A stretch of 64,000 bases of DNA, from contig NZ_MAUJ01000007.1 of NCBI RefSeq assembly GCF_001696455.1, positions 124,001-188,000 of the forward strand. Reading direction: 5' to 3'. The stretch is from Pseudoalteromonas luteoviolacea (GTDB lineage: Bacteria > Pseudomonadota > Gammaproteobacteria > Enterobacterales > Alteromonadaceae). Below are positions 23,348 to 32,941 of the stretch, piece by piece; position 1 is the first letter of the stretch; each line of letters starts with the position of its first letter. The position numbers and the translations under genes were made by a program. Under the pieces are notes generated by a model. It saw only the letters and a list, made by a program, of their open reading frames with translations, was not told the DNA's origin and made no database searches.

Positions 23348-25441
23348 TTAGAAAGTAAACCTGGCGCTGGCTGCTAAATAACGTCCAGGCTGCGTATAAT
23401 CAGCCAAATTGGTGGTACTTCTGGATAGCCCTGCAACACTTTCATAAGGCGTGTATTCCTTATCAAGCAAATTAAAAATACCTGCATTGAGTTTCCAATT
23501 ACCTAAATCATAATCAGCAAAGACATCAACTGTACCCCAACCAGAAGTTGTTACTCTCTTCTCATCCGGTACTTTCGTCATACGCTTGGCTGCTTTAAAT
23601 GCGGCTGTGACAGACCAATTATCGGCCTCATAACGCGCTTTTATAAAGCCATTGAGCGGGCTGATTGATGGTTCATACTGATTAGTCTCTTTATTTTTGC
23701 CTTGAACATAAGTTAAACCAGTATCGATTGAGATATTGTCATTGAGCCAAACCATTAAATTAGTCTCAAATCCTTTAAACTCCACTTCGGCCACATTTTG
23801 ATATTGCATAATGGGCACAGGTCTAGAGGTAGGAGTCGGTCCCGGCTCCATGCGAACTACATTTGTGCCTATAAAGTCGTCTATAACAGACTGGAAGAAC
23901 GTTGCAGAAAACTGCTTATCCTCAAAGTGACCTTTCATACCAAACTCAAAGCTGTCACTGGTTTCAGATTCTAAATCTGCATTAGGTATAATTTGATATC
24001 GCGTTGGCACGCCATGGCTTTGGTAGGCCAAGTCATGGGGTGGGATCTTAAAGCCGCGAGCATATTGTGCAACAAGGTTAAGGTTATCATTAAATGAGTA
24101 GATAAGGCCCAGTTTTGGTGATAGCGCCGATTCGCTATAATCGCCAAACTCACTGCCCTGATATAAATCATCATGCTTTGCCTTCATATCGTACTTATCA
24201 AACCTTAATCCAGCATTCAAAGTCAAAACATCAGGTACCAGAGTAATATTGTCCTGCAAAAAGATCCCTAACATTGTGGTATCTGCACCTGGAAATGTCG
24301 GCTTAAACACGTCAGCATTAATTATATTACCTTGCAAGTCTTTGACAGTGCTTACACGGGGTCTTGCCGTTTCGTAGCTATCATAGTCGATTCCATAAAC
24401 TATTTGGTGTGCGATATCACCAGTCTGTAATTGCTTATCCAGAACTAAGCGAGTACCAAATATTGACTGCTCAAAACCATAATCATTGTGAGAGACAGAC
24501 GTACCTGTAAAACCCATTCTTATCTGGTCGCTCTGTTGATCAAAGTCACTCAAGTATAATTGCGCATTCAAGTTATCATAGAGTACTGTACTGGCACTGG
24601 TTTCAAATTGAAGTGAGAATGAGACATTTTCATTATTATCGACTGTTTCAAACGTACCTTCTGTGATGACTTGATCATACTCCTGCTCAAAATAGTCAAT
24701 CGTGGCTAATAAAGATGAAGTCTCAGATAACGTGAACTCGGATTTTATAATCGCCGCGTTAGAAGTGTATTCGTAGCTATCCAACGACTCAATGAAGTTT
24801 TGAACTTCATCACCATCTCGACGGGTGATTTGTATTGAAGAAGCATTGTTGTCACTTAATTGAGCAGCAAAAGTCCCACTCAAACTCGTTTCATCACTCA
24901 CGCCATTAAAACCAAGCCCTACTTGAGCAAATGTATTCTCTCCTGCTAAATAATCAGAAGGGTTTTTAGTCGTAATAACAATAATACCACCCAGTGCATC
25001 TGAGCCATACAAAGAGGAAGCTGCACCTTTGGCAACTTCAATTTGTTTCACATTGTCGACGTCTAAATACCCTCGACCAACAATAAGGCTGCCACTCCCA
25101 GAAGCATAAGCATCATTCGAACGACGTCCATCTTTTATATATACAACACGGTTTCCACCGATACCACGAATATTGAGCGCTTGGGCTTCTCCTGTCGAGC
25201 CCGTAGTTGTTATCCCTGTTTGATACTTAAATGCACTATTCAAGTCCACTGCTAACTCACGTTCAATTTCTTGTTCGGTGACAACATTTACTGAGCCCGC
25301 AACGTCTTCAAGCTTTTGCTCAATACGCGACCCAGATACTACGATGACCTCGCTGTCTTTCTCAAATTGCTCCGCAACTGAACTTGGCGCAGCAAAGAAC
25401 GCTGCTGCAATACTTAGCGAAATAGTAGTTTGTTTAAACAT
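23348..25441 (-). CDS. TonB-dependent receptor, probably for heme
   Basis: The 697-residue outer-membrane protein has a signal peptide, a TonB box-like region (EVIVVSGSRI), a plug domain (about 45-165) and a 22-strand barrel ending in a terminal Phe (SARFTF). The region FKIPPHDLAYQSHG followed by NADL recalls the FRAP and NPNL motifs of heme/hemoglobin receptors, but neither motif is exact. Assignment to heme rests mostly on the divergent hmuTUV-hugZ genes, with which it shares a 240-base intergenic region holding a Fur-like box. Siderophore use cannot be excluded. Confidence 0.88.
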   Translation of the reverse strand: MFKQTTISLSIAAAFFAAPSSVAEQFEKDSEVIVVSGSRIEQKLEDVAGSVNVVTEQEIERELAVDLNSAFKYQTGITTTGSTGEAQALNIRGIGGNRVVYIKDGRRSNDAYASGSGSLIVGRGYLDVDNVKQIEVAKGAASSLYGSDALGGIIVITTKNPSDYLAGENTFAQVGLGFNGVSDETSLSGTFAAQLSDNNASSIQITRRDGDEVQNFIESLDSYEYTSNAAIIKSEFTLSETSSLLATIDYFEQEYDQVITEGTFETVDNNENVSFSLQFETSASTVLYDNLNAQLYLSDFDQQSDQIRMGFTGTSVSHNDYGFEQSIFGTRLVLDKQLQTGDIAHQIVYGIDYDSYETARPRVSTVKDLQGNIINADVFKPTFPGADTTMLGIFLQDNITLVPDVLTLNAGLRFDKYDMKAKHDDLYQGSEFGDYSESALSPKLGLIYSFNDNLNLVAQYARGFKIPPHDLAYQSHGVPTRYQIIPNADLESETSDSFEFGMKGHFEDKQFSATFFQSVIDDFIGTNVVRMEPGPTPTSRPVPIMQYQNVAEVEFKGFETNLMVWLNDNISIDTGLTYVQGKNKETNQYEPSISPLNGFIKARYEADNWSVTAAFKAAKRMTKVPDEKRVTTSGWGTVDVFADYDLGNWKLNAGIFNLLDKEYTPYESVAGLSRSTTNLADYTQPGRYLAASARFTF

Positions 25442-25514
25442 TATCTTTTAACCTCAAACAGGAAGAACGAATAAATTTCGCTGTGCACTATAAAGGTATT
25501 TCTCACACAACTCA

Positions 25515-25533
25515 AATGATAATTGTTTGCATT
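25515..25533. promoter_or_regulatory. Fur-like box between receptor and hmuT
   Basis: AATGATAATTGTTTGCATT has the 7-1-7 plan TGATAAT-N-ATTATCA with all seven bases of the left half and four of seven in the right half. It is placed to repress both divergent units under iron-rich conditions. Confidence 0.55.
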
Positions 25534-25681
25534 TCTATAATCATATAGATTTTATTTGCTATCAAATGTATTATTGCCGCATCGGATAAATGTACTCATA
25601 AAGGATTTATAAGAGGCTCATCAGTGCGTCAATCAACGTACCTGTAGGCCATAACTCAAGTAATTAAACGTGAGAAAAACA

Positions 25682-26500
25682 ATGAAACACGCAATATTTA
25701 TAGGTATCTTTTTGACTGTGATGAGCTTTCAAGCTGCTGCCGAACGCATTGTTGTCGCAGGTGGTACCATTACTGATATCGTATTCGCACTGGGTGCAGG
25801 TGACCAAGTTGTCGCAGTGGACACTTCAAGCACTTGGCCAATCAAAGCAACAAAATTACCAAAAGTAGGTTACTACAGAGATCTAGCCGCGGAAGGGATA
25901 CTATCTCAAAAGCCAACCTTGATTTTAACTTTGGAAGGGGCCGGACGACCTGAAGTATTAACACAAATAAAAAGCACAGGTGTCACTGTACATCAATATG
26001 ATAAGCCAGACGCTGTTGAAGGCTTGTACACCTTAATCAATGCGGTCGCAAAAGACTTAGATAGAACACAGCAAGCTGAAACGCTTATAGCATCTCTGAA
26101 GCAAAAGCTACCAAAAAGACCTTCACCGTCAAAAACCAATGCGCTTTTTATACTTTCAGCAGGTGACCGTGGCGTCATGGTAGCTGGGAAAGAAACCGTA
26201 CCTGATGTTCTATTTGGTTATACGGGTATTAAAAACCTCGCTTCACACAATGGCTTTAAACCATTTAATCGCGAGGCTTTATTAGTTAGTAACCCTGATT
26301 TTATCATTGCGCCCAGTCACGTTGTATATGGTGCAGGTGGACCGCAAAAATTTTGTCAACAAGCAGCTCTGGCACTTGTTCCCGCTGCGAAGGAATGTCG
26401 TCTTTTGGTAATGGATTCACTTATGGCGCTAGGCATGACCACGCGTCTACCCGAAGCCATTGCTGAATTAGACTCATTCCATCGTAAGCAAAAACTATGA
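25682..26500 (+). CDS. hmuT: Hemin ABC transporter, periplasmic binding protein
   Basis: The 272-residue protein has a signal peptide (ending SFQAAA) and the class III binding-protein fold shared with BtuF. It begins RIVVAGGTITDIVFALGAGD, close to HmuT/HutB proteins, and has the GYYRDLAAEGILSQKPTLIL segment. It hands heme to the HmuUV permease. ATG 25682 follows GTGAGA; the GTG at 25670 is part of that ribosome binding site. The stop overlaps hmuU by four bases (ATGA). Confidence 0.92.
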   Translation: MKHAIFIGIFLTVMSFQAAAERIVVAGGTITDIVFALGAGDQVVAVDTSSTWPIKATKLPKVGYYRDLAAEGILSQKPTLILTLEGAGRPEVLTQIKSTGVTVHQYDKPDAVEGLYTLINAVAKDLDRTQQAETLIASLKQKLPKRPSPSKTNALFILSAGDRGVMVAGKETVPDVLFGYTGIKNLASHNGFKPFNREALLVSNPDFIIAPSHVVYGAGGPQKFCQQAALALVPAAKECRLLVMDSLMALGMTTRLPEAIAELDSFHRKQKL

Positions 26501-27546
26501 GTAATATTGCACTTCCCATTTTAAACTCCAAGCAGCATGTAAAGTGGTACTGGCTGAGCATAATATTACTACTGAGCCTCGGCTGGCTTTCGTTAAGTAG
26601 TGGCCCAGTTGGTTGGGACTGGAAAATGCCTATTGCATGGCTACTACCAGATTCGATGACAGCAGATATTAATGCGTTGCAGATGAGTGTGGTATCTCAA
26701 ATCCGCCTGCCTAGACTCACTTTGGCCATTTTAATTGGCTCTGTGCTCGCATGCAGCGGGGCCGCAACTCAAGCGCTTTGTCGGAACCCACTGGCAGATC
26801 CAAGCTTGATGGGTGTAACCGGTGGGGCTGCGGTTGCTGCAATCGCGGTTATCGCGCTTGCGCCTAAAGTCAGCTTTATAAATGAAGCTATGGTTGCACC
26901 TGCCGCTTTCATTGGCGCATTGACAATTACCAGCGTTATTTACCGTTTAGCTAATCATCAGGGCCAAGTTCAAATCACAACATTGCTCCTCGCTGGTGTT
27001 GCAATCAATGCCATTGCAATGGCAATCATTGGCCTGTTTAGCTTTTTTGCAGATGACAGCTCATTGAGACTGATGACTTACTGGCAAATGGGCTCTCTCG
27101 GCGGAGCAAGCTGGTCGGCAATGATCTATGGCGCGCCGCTTATTGTGGTCAGTACCACCATGCTTGTCTTAAAAAGGCGTCAAATTAATGCATTAATGTT
27201 AGGTGAGCGAGATGCAAGGCATTTAGGTGTGAACGTAAAACGTTTGAAAACCGAAGTCGTCTTCTTAGTCGCGTTGGGTGTAGGTGGTGCCGTTGCGATG
27301 GCTGGTATGATTGGCTTTGTTGGCTTAGTTGTTCCTCATATTGCGCGTTTGCTAGTTGGGCCAGATTTAAGAAAAATGTTGCCGTTAAGCATGCTATTGG
27401 GCTGCCTATTGATGCTTTTGGCAGACTGGGTTGCTAGATTGATTGTTGCGCCATCAGAACTGCCTATCGGTATTGTTACAGCGCTGTTTGGCGCACCGTT
27501 TTTCGTCTATCAGCTCATAAAACAAAAGCGAGGTATTCATGCTTGA
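26497..27546 (+). CDS. hmuU: Hemin ABC transporter permease (FecCD family)
   Basis: The 349-residue BtuC/FecCD-type permease has about ten membrane spans. It shows QIRLPRLTLAILIGSVLACS near the start, RNPLADPSLMGVTGG, and a GEARHLGV-like coupling segment (GERDARHLGVNVKRLK) before the GFVGLVVPHIARLLVG motif. It forms the channel for heme across the inner membrane. It overlaps hmuT by four bases and hmuV by eight, so the genes are translationally coupled. Confidence 0.95.
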   Translation: MSNIALPILNSKQHVKWYWLSIILLLSLGWLSLSSGPVGWDWKMPIAWLLPDSMTADINALQMSVVSQIRLPRLTLAILIGSVLACSGAATQALCRNPLADPSLMGVTGGAAVAAIAVIALAPKVSFINEAMVAPAAFIGALTITSVIYRLANHQGQVQITTLLLAGVAINAIAMAIIGLFSFFADDSSLRLMTYWQMGSLGGASWSAMIYGAPLIVVSTTMLVLKRRQINALMLGERDARHLGVNVKRLKTEVVFLVALGVGGAVAMAGMIGFVGLVVPHIARLLVGPDLRKMLPLSMLLGCLLMLLADWVARLIVAPSELPIGIVTALFGAPFFVYQLIKQKRGIHA

Positions 27547-28336
27547 ATGTAAAAATATCGGCATCACGCGCGGTAATAAACGCATAATACATGACCTCTC
27601 TTTCTCAGCTAAACAAGGCGAATTTATCGTTTTACTTGGCGAGAATGGTGCGGGCAAATCGACGTTGTTAAGCGCAATTTGCGACGATTTAGAATACTCA
27701 GGTAAAGTGCTATTCAACGACAAGCCAATGCAAAGCTTTGACTCGCAAACTCTCGCTACTCAACGAGCCATGCTATTGCAAAACAATCGAGTAAACTTTG
27801 CATTTAGCGCGGCAGAGTTGATAGCGATGGGTCGTTACCCTTACCACGAGAGCACCCAAAATCAGGCGGACGCGGTCAACGAGATCATTGCGCAAATGTC
27901 CCTTGAACCTTTAGCCGATAGAGATGTTACTGTACTTTCCGGCGGTGAATTTCAACGTGTCCAATTTGCTAGGTGTATTGCCCAACTCGACGCTCATAAA
28001 AAGCAAACAACAGGTAAGTTAATGTTGTTAGATGAGCCGACATCTGCGCTCGACTTACACCATCAACATGCCACATTAAGTAAAGCGCAAGCATTTGCAG
28101 ATCAAGGTAACACCGTTATTGCGGTGTTACATGACCTCAATCTGGCATCATTGTATGCTGACAGAGTTTTGCTCTTGCATCATGGTAATATTTATCACGA
28201 CGGTAAGCCCAACGATGTGCTTCAACCTGATGTATTACAACCAATCTATCGAGCTGGCATGCAAATAAACTTGCACCCCAGCTTTCAAATCCCTATGATT
28301 TTTTCAGAACCGCTAACAGGAGCCTCTAATGCGTGA
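27539..28336 (+). CDS. hmuV: Hemin ABC transporter ATP-binding protein
   Basis: The 265-residue ATPase has Walker A GENGAGKST, Q-loop near LLQNNRVNF, signature LSGGEFQRVQFARC, Walker B LMLLDEPTSALD and the switch His in VLHDLN. It energises HmuU. It overlaps hmuU upstream by eight bases and hugZ downstream by eight bases, so hmuTUV-hugZ is one operon. Confidence 0.96.
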   Translation: MLECKNIGITRGNKRIIHDLSFSAKQGEFIVLLGENGAGKSTLLSAICDDLEYSGKVLFNDKPMQSFDSQTLATQRAMLLQNNRVNFAFSAAELIAMGRYPYHESTQNQADAVNEIIAQMSLEPLADRDVTVLSGGEFQRVQFARCIAQLDAHKKQTTGKLMLLDEPTSALDLHHQHATLSKAQAFADQGNTVIAVLHDLNLASLYADRVLLLHHGNIYHDGKPNDVLQPDVLQPIYRAGMQINLHPSFQIPMIFSEPLTGASNA

Positions 28337-29072
28337 ACAGGCCGCTTTTGAAGCACGCACTTTAGTTAGACAATCAAATGTCTGTGTGATCTCAACAATC
28401 TCTAAAAACCTTCATGGTTATCCTTTTGGATCTGTGTCTCCTTTTATGACGGACAATCAAGGCAGACTTATATTTTACATTGCAGGGATTGCACAACACT
28501 CTCGCAACCTCAATGAAGACAGCCGCATGTGTGCAACCGTATTTGATGCCGCCGAAGAAGGGGATCAAAATGCGCATGCCCGCGTAACCGTTGTAGGTGA
28601 TGCGGCCCCCGTTCCCGCTGAAGAATCGGAAGCGCTCCTTGAACGCTACGAGCGTCAATACCCTGAAGCAATATCATATCGTCAAGCCCATGATTTTCAG
28701 CTGTGGCGGATGGAAGTGAAACGTGTTCGTTACATCGGTGGGTTCGGCCATATATTTTGGATTGAAAAAGACGAATGGCATGCCCAAGAGCCCGAGTGGT
28801 CGCTCGAAGATGAGAAAAGAATGGTCGAACACATGAATGACGACCATGCCGATGCCAATCAGCTGATGCTTCAAAAGGCACATGGAATAAAGTCAGATAA
28901 CGTAGTGATGACCACGATTGTACCCGACGGCTGCTACTTGAGAGCGAATGATAAAAACTATTACATCCAATTTGAGAATGTCTGTATGGATAGTAAAGCT
29001 GTTCGTATGGAGTTGGTAAGACTGACTAAATTAGCAAGAAAAGAGTTCAGTACTGAAACGGCTCAAGAATAG
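28329..29072 (+). CDS. hugZ: HugZ/HutZ-type heme utilisation oxygenase
   Basis: The 247-residue protein combines a pyridoxamine-phosphate-oxidase-like split barrel (about 1-150; ISKNLHGYPFGSVSPFMTDN) with a C-terminal DUF2470 domain (MVEHMNDDHADANQLML). This matches the longer HugZ form rather than the short Vibrio HutZ. Such proteins bind and break heme to release iron. It is the last gene of the operon and is followed by a strong terminator. Heme ligands were not assigned. Confidence 0.9.
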   Translation: MREQAAFEARTLVRQSNVCVISTISKNLHGYPFGSVSPFMTDNQGRLIFYIAGIAQHSRNLNEDSRMCATVFDAAEEGDQNAHARVTVVGDAAPVPAEESEALLERYERQYPEAISYRQAHDFQLWRMEVKRVRYIGGFGHIFWIEKDEWHAQEPEWSLEDEKRMVEHMNDDHADANQLMLQKAHGIKSDNVVMTTIVPDGCYLRANDKNYYIQFENVCMDSKAVRMELVRLTKLARKEFSTETAQE

Positions 29073-29109
29073 ACACTGAGGGTATTTAAGCCTTATTCGA
29101 GAACGTAAA

Positions 29110-29135
29110 AAAGGGAAGTGCCATCACTTCCCTTT
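29110..29135. terminator. Bidirectional terminator, hugZ / ffh
   Basis: AAAGGGAAGTG (29110-29120) pairs with CACTTCCCTTT (29125-29135) around CCAT, with A and T tracts on the two sides. Confidence 0.85.
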
Positions 29136-29151
29136 CTCATTCTAGTAAAGA

Positions 29152-30531
29152 TTAAAATTTAGGACCGCCGCCGCCAAACATACCCGGTGGCATCATGCCT
29201 TTCATACCGCGCATCATTTTCATCATGCCGCCTTTACCTTTCATTTTCTTCATCATTTTTTGCATTTGGGTAAACTGCTTAAGTAGCTTGTTGATGTCTT
29301 GTACCTGAGTACCAGAACCCGCTGCAATACGCTTCTTACGCGACCCTTTAATGATTTCTGGTCTTGCGCGCTCTTTTGGTGTCATCGAGCTAATGATGGC
29401 TTCCATCTGGTTAAAGGTTTTGTCATTAACTTGACCTTTTACTGCATCCGGTAAGTTGTTCATACCTGGCAACTTTTCTAACATAGACATCATCCCGCCC
29501 ATGTTTTTCATTTGCTTAAGTTGCTCAGCAAAATCTTCAAGTGTAAAACCGTCGCCTTTAAATACTTTTTCTGCAACTTTCGCCGCTTTGTCTTTATCGA
29601 CTTTAGCTTCCACTTCTTCTATCAGTGATAAAACATCACCCATTCCAAGAATACGTGAAGCGATACGATCTGGGTGGAAAGGCTCTAACGCGTCGGTACG
29701 TTCACCAACACCGATAAATTTAATCGGTTTACCCGTAATATGACGAATAGATAAAGCGGCACCACCACGTGCATCACCATCTGTTTTAGTCAGGATAACA
29801 CCGGTGAGCGGCAGCGCTTCATCAAATGCTTTAGCCGTATTGGCGGCGTCTTGACCTGTCATTGAGTCAACAACGAATAACGTTTCTATAGGATTGATTG
29901 CTGCGTTAAGATCTTTGATCTCATCCATCATGTCACTGTCGACATGCAAACGACCCGCCGTATCCACCAGCACCACATCGATGAACTTTTTCTTAGCGTG
30001 ACTTACCGCATTATTGGCAATATCCACTGGCTTTTGTGAAATATCACTCGGAAAGAACTCAACATCAACTTCTGAAGCCAATGTCTCAAGCTGTTTGATA
30101 GCCGCAGGACGATATACGTCGGCACTCACGACAAGCACTGACTTTTTCTTTTTCTCTTTTAGAAATTTTGCGAGTTTACCAACACTCGTTGTTTTACCAG
30201 CACCTTGTAAACCGGCCATCATAACAACTGCAGGCGGCTGAGCATTTAGGTTTAGCTCTTCATTTGCTTCACCCATGGCCTTTTCAAGTTCTTCACGCAC
30301 AATTTTAATGAAAACCTGACCAGGACTTAAGCTTTTAGTTACTTCAACACCTACGGCACGTTCTTTAACTTGCTTTACAAACTCACGTACAACAGGCAGC
30401 GCAACGTCAGCCTCAAGGAACGCCATGCGCACTTCACGCAGCGTTTCTTTAATATTATCTTCAGTCAAACGGCCTCTGCCGCTGATATTTTTAAGCGTTT
30501 TTCCTAAGCGTTCTTGGAGGTTCTCAAACAT
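29152..30531 (-). CDS. ffh: Signal recognition particle protein Ffh
   Basis: The 459-residue SRP54 homologue (E. coli 453) has the N domain, the GTPase G domain with AGLQGAGKTT, DTAGRLHVD and TKTDGDARGG, and a Met-rich M domain (KMMKKMKGKGGMMKMMRGM) that binds signal sequences and 4.5S RNA. It targets membrane proteins to FtsY and SecYEG. It is divergent from ypjD, as in E. coli, with 164 bases between. Confidence 0.98.
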   Translation of the reverse strand: MFENLQERLGKTLKNISGRGRLTEDNIKETLREVRMAFLEADVALPVVREFVKQVKERAVGVEVTKSLSPGQVFIKIVREELEKAMGEANEELNLNAQPPAVVMMAGLQGAGKTTSVGKLAKFLKEKKKKSVLVVSADVYRPAAIKQLETLASEVDVEFFPSDISQKPVDIANNAVSHAKKKFIDVVLVDTAGRLHVDSDMMDEIKDLNAAINPIETLFVVDSMTGQDAANTAKAFDEALPLTGVILTKTDGDARGGAALSIRHITGKPIKFIGVGERTDALEPFHPDRIASRILGMGDVLSLIEEVEAKVDKDKAAKVAEKVFKGDGFTLEDFAEQLKQMKNMGGMMSMLEKLPGMNNLPDAVKGQVNDKTFNQMEAIISSMTPKERARPEIIKGSRKKRIAAGSGTQVQDINKLLKQFTQMQKMMKKMKGKGGMMKMMRGMKGMMPPGMFGGGGPKF

Positions 30532-30695
30532 GTATCGCTTCCACTATCTCGTAATTACGCAACATTATACTGATATGCGCGCAACTAATACAGTATTCAA
30601 GTTATACAAAGATTCTTTTTACAAAGTCTATGCAAGCGACGAGGCTTAAAATACAATAGCCTATTAAAGGACCACGTAAAGTAGACATAAAGTTC

Positions 30696-31499
30696 ATGAT
30701 CATTATTTTGTCATTGTTGGCGAGCCTGTTTTACACACTGGCGACGGGGCACGTGCTTTCACGCCTGTTCCACAAAGAGGGGCCGAGCCAAAAATTAACT
30801 GTCATTTTAAGTACTGTTGCCATTTTGAGCCACATGCTAGTACTTGTGAATTCTGTGTTTACACAGCATGGTCAGGACTTAAGCACGATTAACATTGCTC
30901 TGCTTACTTGTTGGATAATCGTGGTTTCAGTCACAACTGTATCGCTTAAATTTCCTGCAACCCTGTTGCTGCCGGTGGTTTATGGTTTTGCTGCCATTTT
31001 GCTCGTGGCAAGTTTATTTATACCACACCACATTATTATGGATGACATTAACGTAGATTTAGGACTCGTCACACACATTTCCTTATCCTTGTTGGCATAT
31101 TGTATTTTGATCATCGCCACCCTGTACGCGGTACAGTTTTTCTTTATTGATAAACGACTCAAAAACAAAGATCTCGCCATCATGAATAGCCACCTCCCCC
31201 CTCTTATGCAGGTAGAGTCACAACTATACCAACTACTTACAGTCGGAACTGCCCTTTTAACCCTTGCACTTATCGCCGGTTTTGCATTTTTGGATGGCAT
31301 GTTTGATAAAGCCTCTATACATAAGACCGTTCTGTCGCTAATTAGTTGGTGCATATTTACTGCAGTGACCATTGGCCACCATCAGTTTGGTTGGCGTGGC
31401 AAACCCGTCGTGTTTGCTGTACTTGGGGCTTCTGGAATCGTTACTTTGGCCTATTTTGGAAGCAGATTTATACAGGAAGTCATCTTAGATAAATTTTAG
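30696..31499 (+). CDS. ypjD: YpjD-like inner-membrane protein of cytochrome c assembly family
   Basis: The 267-residue protein has about eight membrane spans and belongs to the CcsA/HemX-like family of E. coli YpjD. A conserved HHQFGWRGK segment near the C-terminus includes histidines typical of this family. Its exact function is not established; E. coli YpjD is placed beside corB and thought to relate to ion homeostasis. It lies between ffh and corB, as in E. coli. Confidence 0.9.
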   Translation: MIIILSLLASLFYTLATGHVLSRLFHKEGPSQKLTVILSTVAILSHMLVLVNSVFTQHGQDLSTINIALLTCWIIVVSVTTVSLKFPATLLLPVVYGFAAILLVASLFIPHHIIMDDINVDLGLVTHISLSLLAYCILIIATLYAVQFFFIDKRLKNKDLAIMNSHLPPLMQVESQLYQLLTVGTALLTLALIAGFAFLDGMFDKASIHKTVLSLISWCIFTAVTIGHHQFGWRGKPVVFAVLGASGIVTLAYFGSRFIQEVILDKF

Positions 31500-31582
31500 A
31501 ATAAGAAAAGTGAGCATGGAGCTTGACTCTTATTCTATGCTGACGCTTAATAGCCTTTCGAAAGTAAAAAAAGGATCCTCTG

Positions 31583-32860
31583 TTGGACGACATATCCACT
31601 AGCGCCCTGTTCATTATACTAGGCGTACTGATACTGATTTCCGGTTACTTCTCAAGTTCAGAGACCGGTATCATGTCAATTAATCGCTACAGACTTAGAC
31701 ACTTAGTTAAAGAAAATAATAAATCAGCTAAGCGTGTAGACAAACTGCTCAAAAGACCGGATCGTTTGATCGGACTTATCCTTATAGGTAATAACCTTGT
31801 TAACATTGCAGCGTCAGCCGTAGCAACAGTGATTGGTATGCGCTTACTCGGCGACGCAGGTATTGTGGTCGCAACGTTTGCGCTTACATTGGTAATTTTG
31901 ATTTTTGCTGAAGTCACCCCGAAAACACTCGCGGCTTTATATCCTGAAAAAGTGGCATTCCCAAGCTCTGTTATTTTAAAAGTGTTACTTAAAGTCCTCT
32001 TCCCAGTCGTTGTGACAGTAAACTGGATCACCAATGGCATGCTAAAACTCTTCGGAGTCTCTCCTGAACAAATTGAAGAGCATAGCCTAAGTAAAGAAGA
32101 GTTAAAAACAGTTGTGAATGAGTCAAGTGCCATGCTGCCAACTAATCACGGTAGCATGCTGACATCAATTTTGGACCTTGAACAAGTGACCGTTGAAGAC
32201 ATCATGATCCCCCGTAGTGAGATCAATGCCATCGACATAAATGACGATTGGAAGGACATTACACGTAGATTGACCAATGCTCAACACACTCGGGTGCTCT
32301 TATACCGAGATCAAATCGATGATGCTGTTGGCTTTATTCACTCTCGAGATGCACTGCGCCTACTTACTAAAGAACAGTTTGACAAACCTTCTTTGCTGCG
32401 TGCAGTACGTGAAATTTACTTCATTCCAGAAGGGACATCTCTCAACACACAATTACTTAAGTTTCAACAAAACAAAGAGCGCATAGGGCTTGTTGTTGAC
32501 GAGTATGGTGATATTCAAGGGCTCGTTACGCTGGAAGACATTTTAGAAGAAGTTGTCGGTGACTTTACGACGACCCAAACACCAACGCCTAGCGACGAAG
32601 TCACTGTACAAAGCGATGGTTCCGTACTTGTTGATGGCGGTGCCAACATTCGTGACTTAAATAAAGAAATGGGTTGGGAGCTACCCACCGAAGGACCAAA
32701 AACCTTAAGTGGGCTTATTGTTGAGTATCTTGAAGATATTCCGGAATCTCAACTTAGCCTAAAAATTGCCAACTATCCGATGGAAGTTTTAGAAGTAAAA
32801 GAGAATATGATTAAAGTGGTTAAAGTATTCCCTCTTCAACCCACAAAGTCGCCTGTCTAA
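31583..32860 (+). CDS. corB: CNNM/CorC-type transporter with CBS domains
   Basis: The 425-residue protein has a DUF21/CNNM membrane domain (about 1-185; GYFSSSETGIMSINRYRLR, LIGNNLVNIAASA), two CBS domains (about 200-335; ILDLEQVTVEDIMIPRSEI, DEYGDIQGLVTLEDILEE) and a CorC_HlyC domain. CNNM proteins move magnesium or related divalent cations. The start is TTG 31583, eight bases after AAGGA; it gives the N-terminus expected for the family. A strong terminator follows. Confidence 0.93.
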   Translation: MDDISTSALFIILGVLILISGYFSSSETGIMSINRYRLRHLVKENNKSAKRVDKLLKRPDRLIGLILIGNNLVNIAASAVATVIGMRLLGDAGIVVATFALTLVILIFAEVTPKTLAALYPEKVAFPSSVILKVLLKVLFPVVVTVNWITNGMLKLFGVSPEQIEEHSLSKEELKTVVNESSAMLPTNHGSMLTSILDLEQVTVEDIMIPRSEINAIDINDDWKDITRRLTNAQHTRVLLYRDQIDDAVGFIHSRDALRLLTKEQFDKPSLLRAVREIYFIPEGTSLNTQLLKFQQNKERIGLVVDEYGDIQGLVTLEDILEEVVGDFTTTQTPTPSDEVTVQSDGSVLVDGGANIRDLNKEMGWELPTEGPKTLSGLIVEYLEDIPESQLSLKIANYPMEVLEVKENMIKVVKVFPLQPTKSPV

Positions 32861-32862
32861 TG

Positions 32863-32895
32863 AAAAAGGCCAGTGTCACATCACTGGCCTTTTTT
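32863..32895. terminator. Bidirectional terminator after corB
   Basis: AAAAAGGCCAGTG (32863-32875) pairs with CACTGGCCTTTTT (32882-32894) around a 6-base loop. It may also serve the transglycosylase gene on the other strand. Confidence 0.85.
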
Positions 32896-32941
32896 GCATC
32901 ATTCTATAAAGCTTCGAGCTCTTAACCCCGATTACTGGCCT

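Noticed and set aside
28510..28881. 123-codon minus-strand frame across hugZ
   Set aside because: It is antisense to a complete hugZ with clear domain matches; composition reflects the complement.
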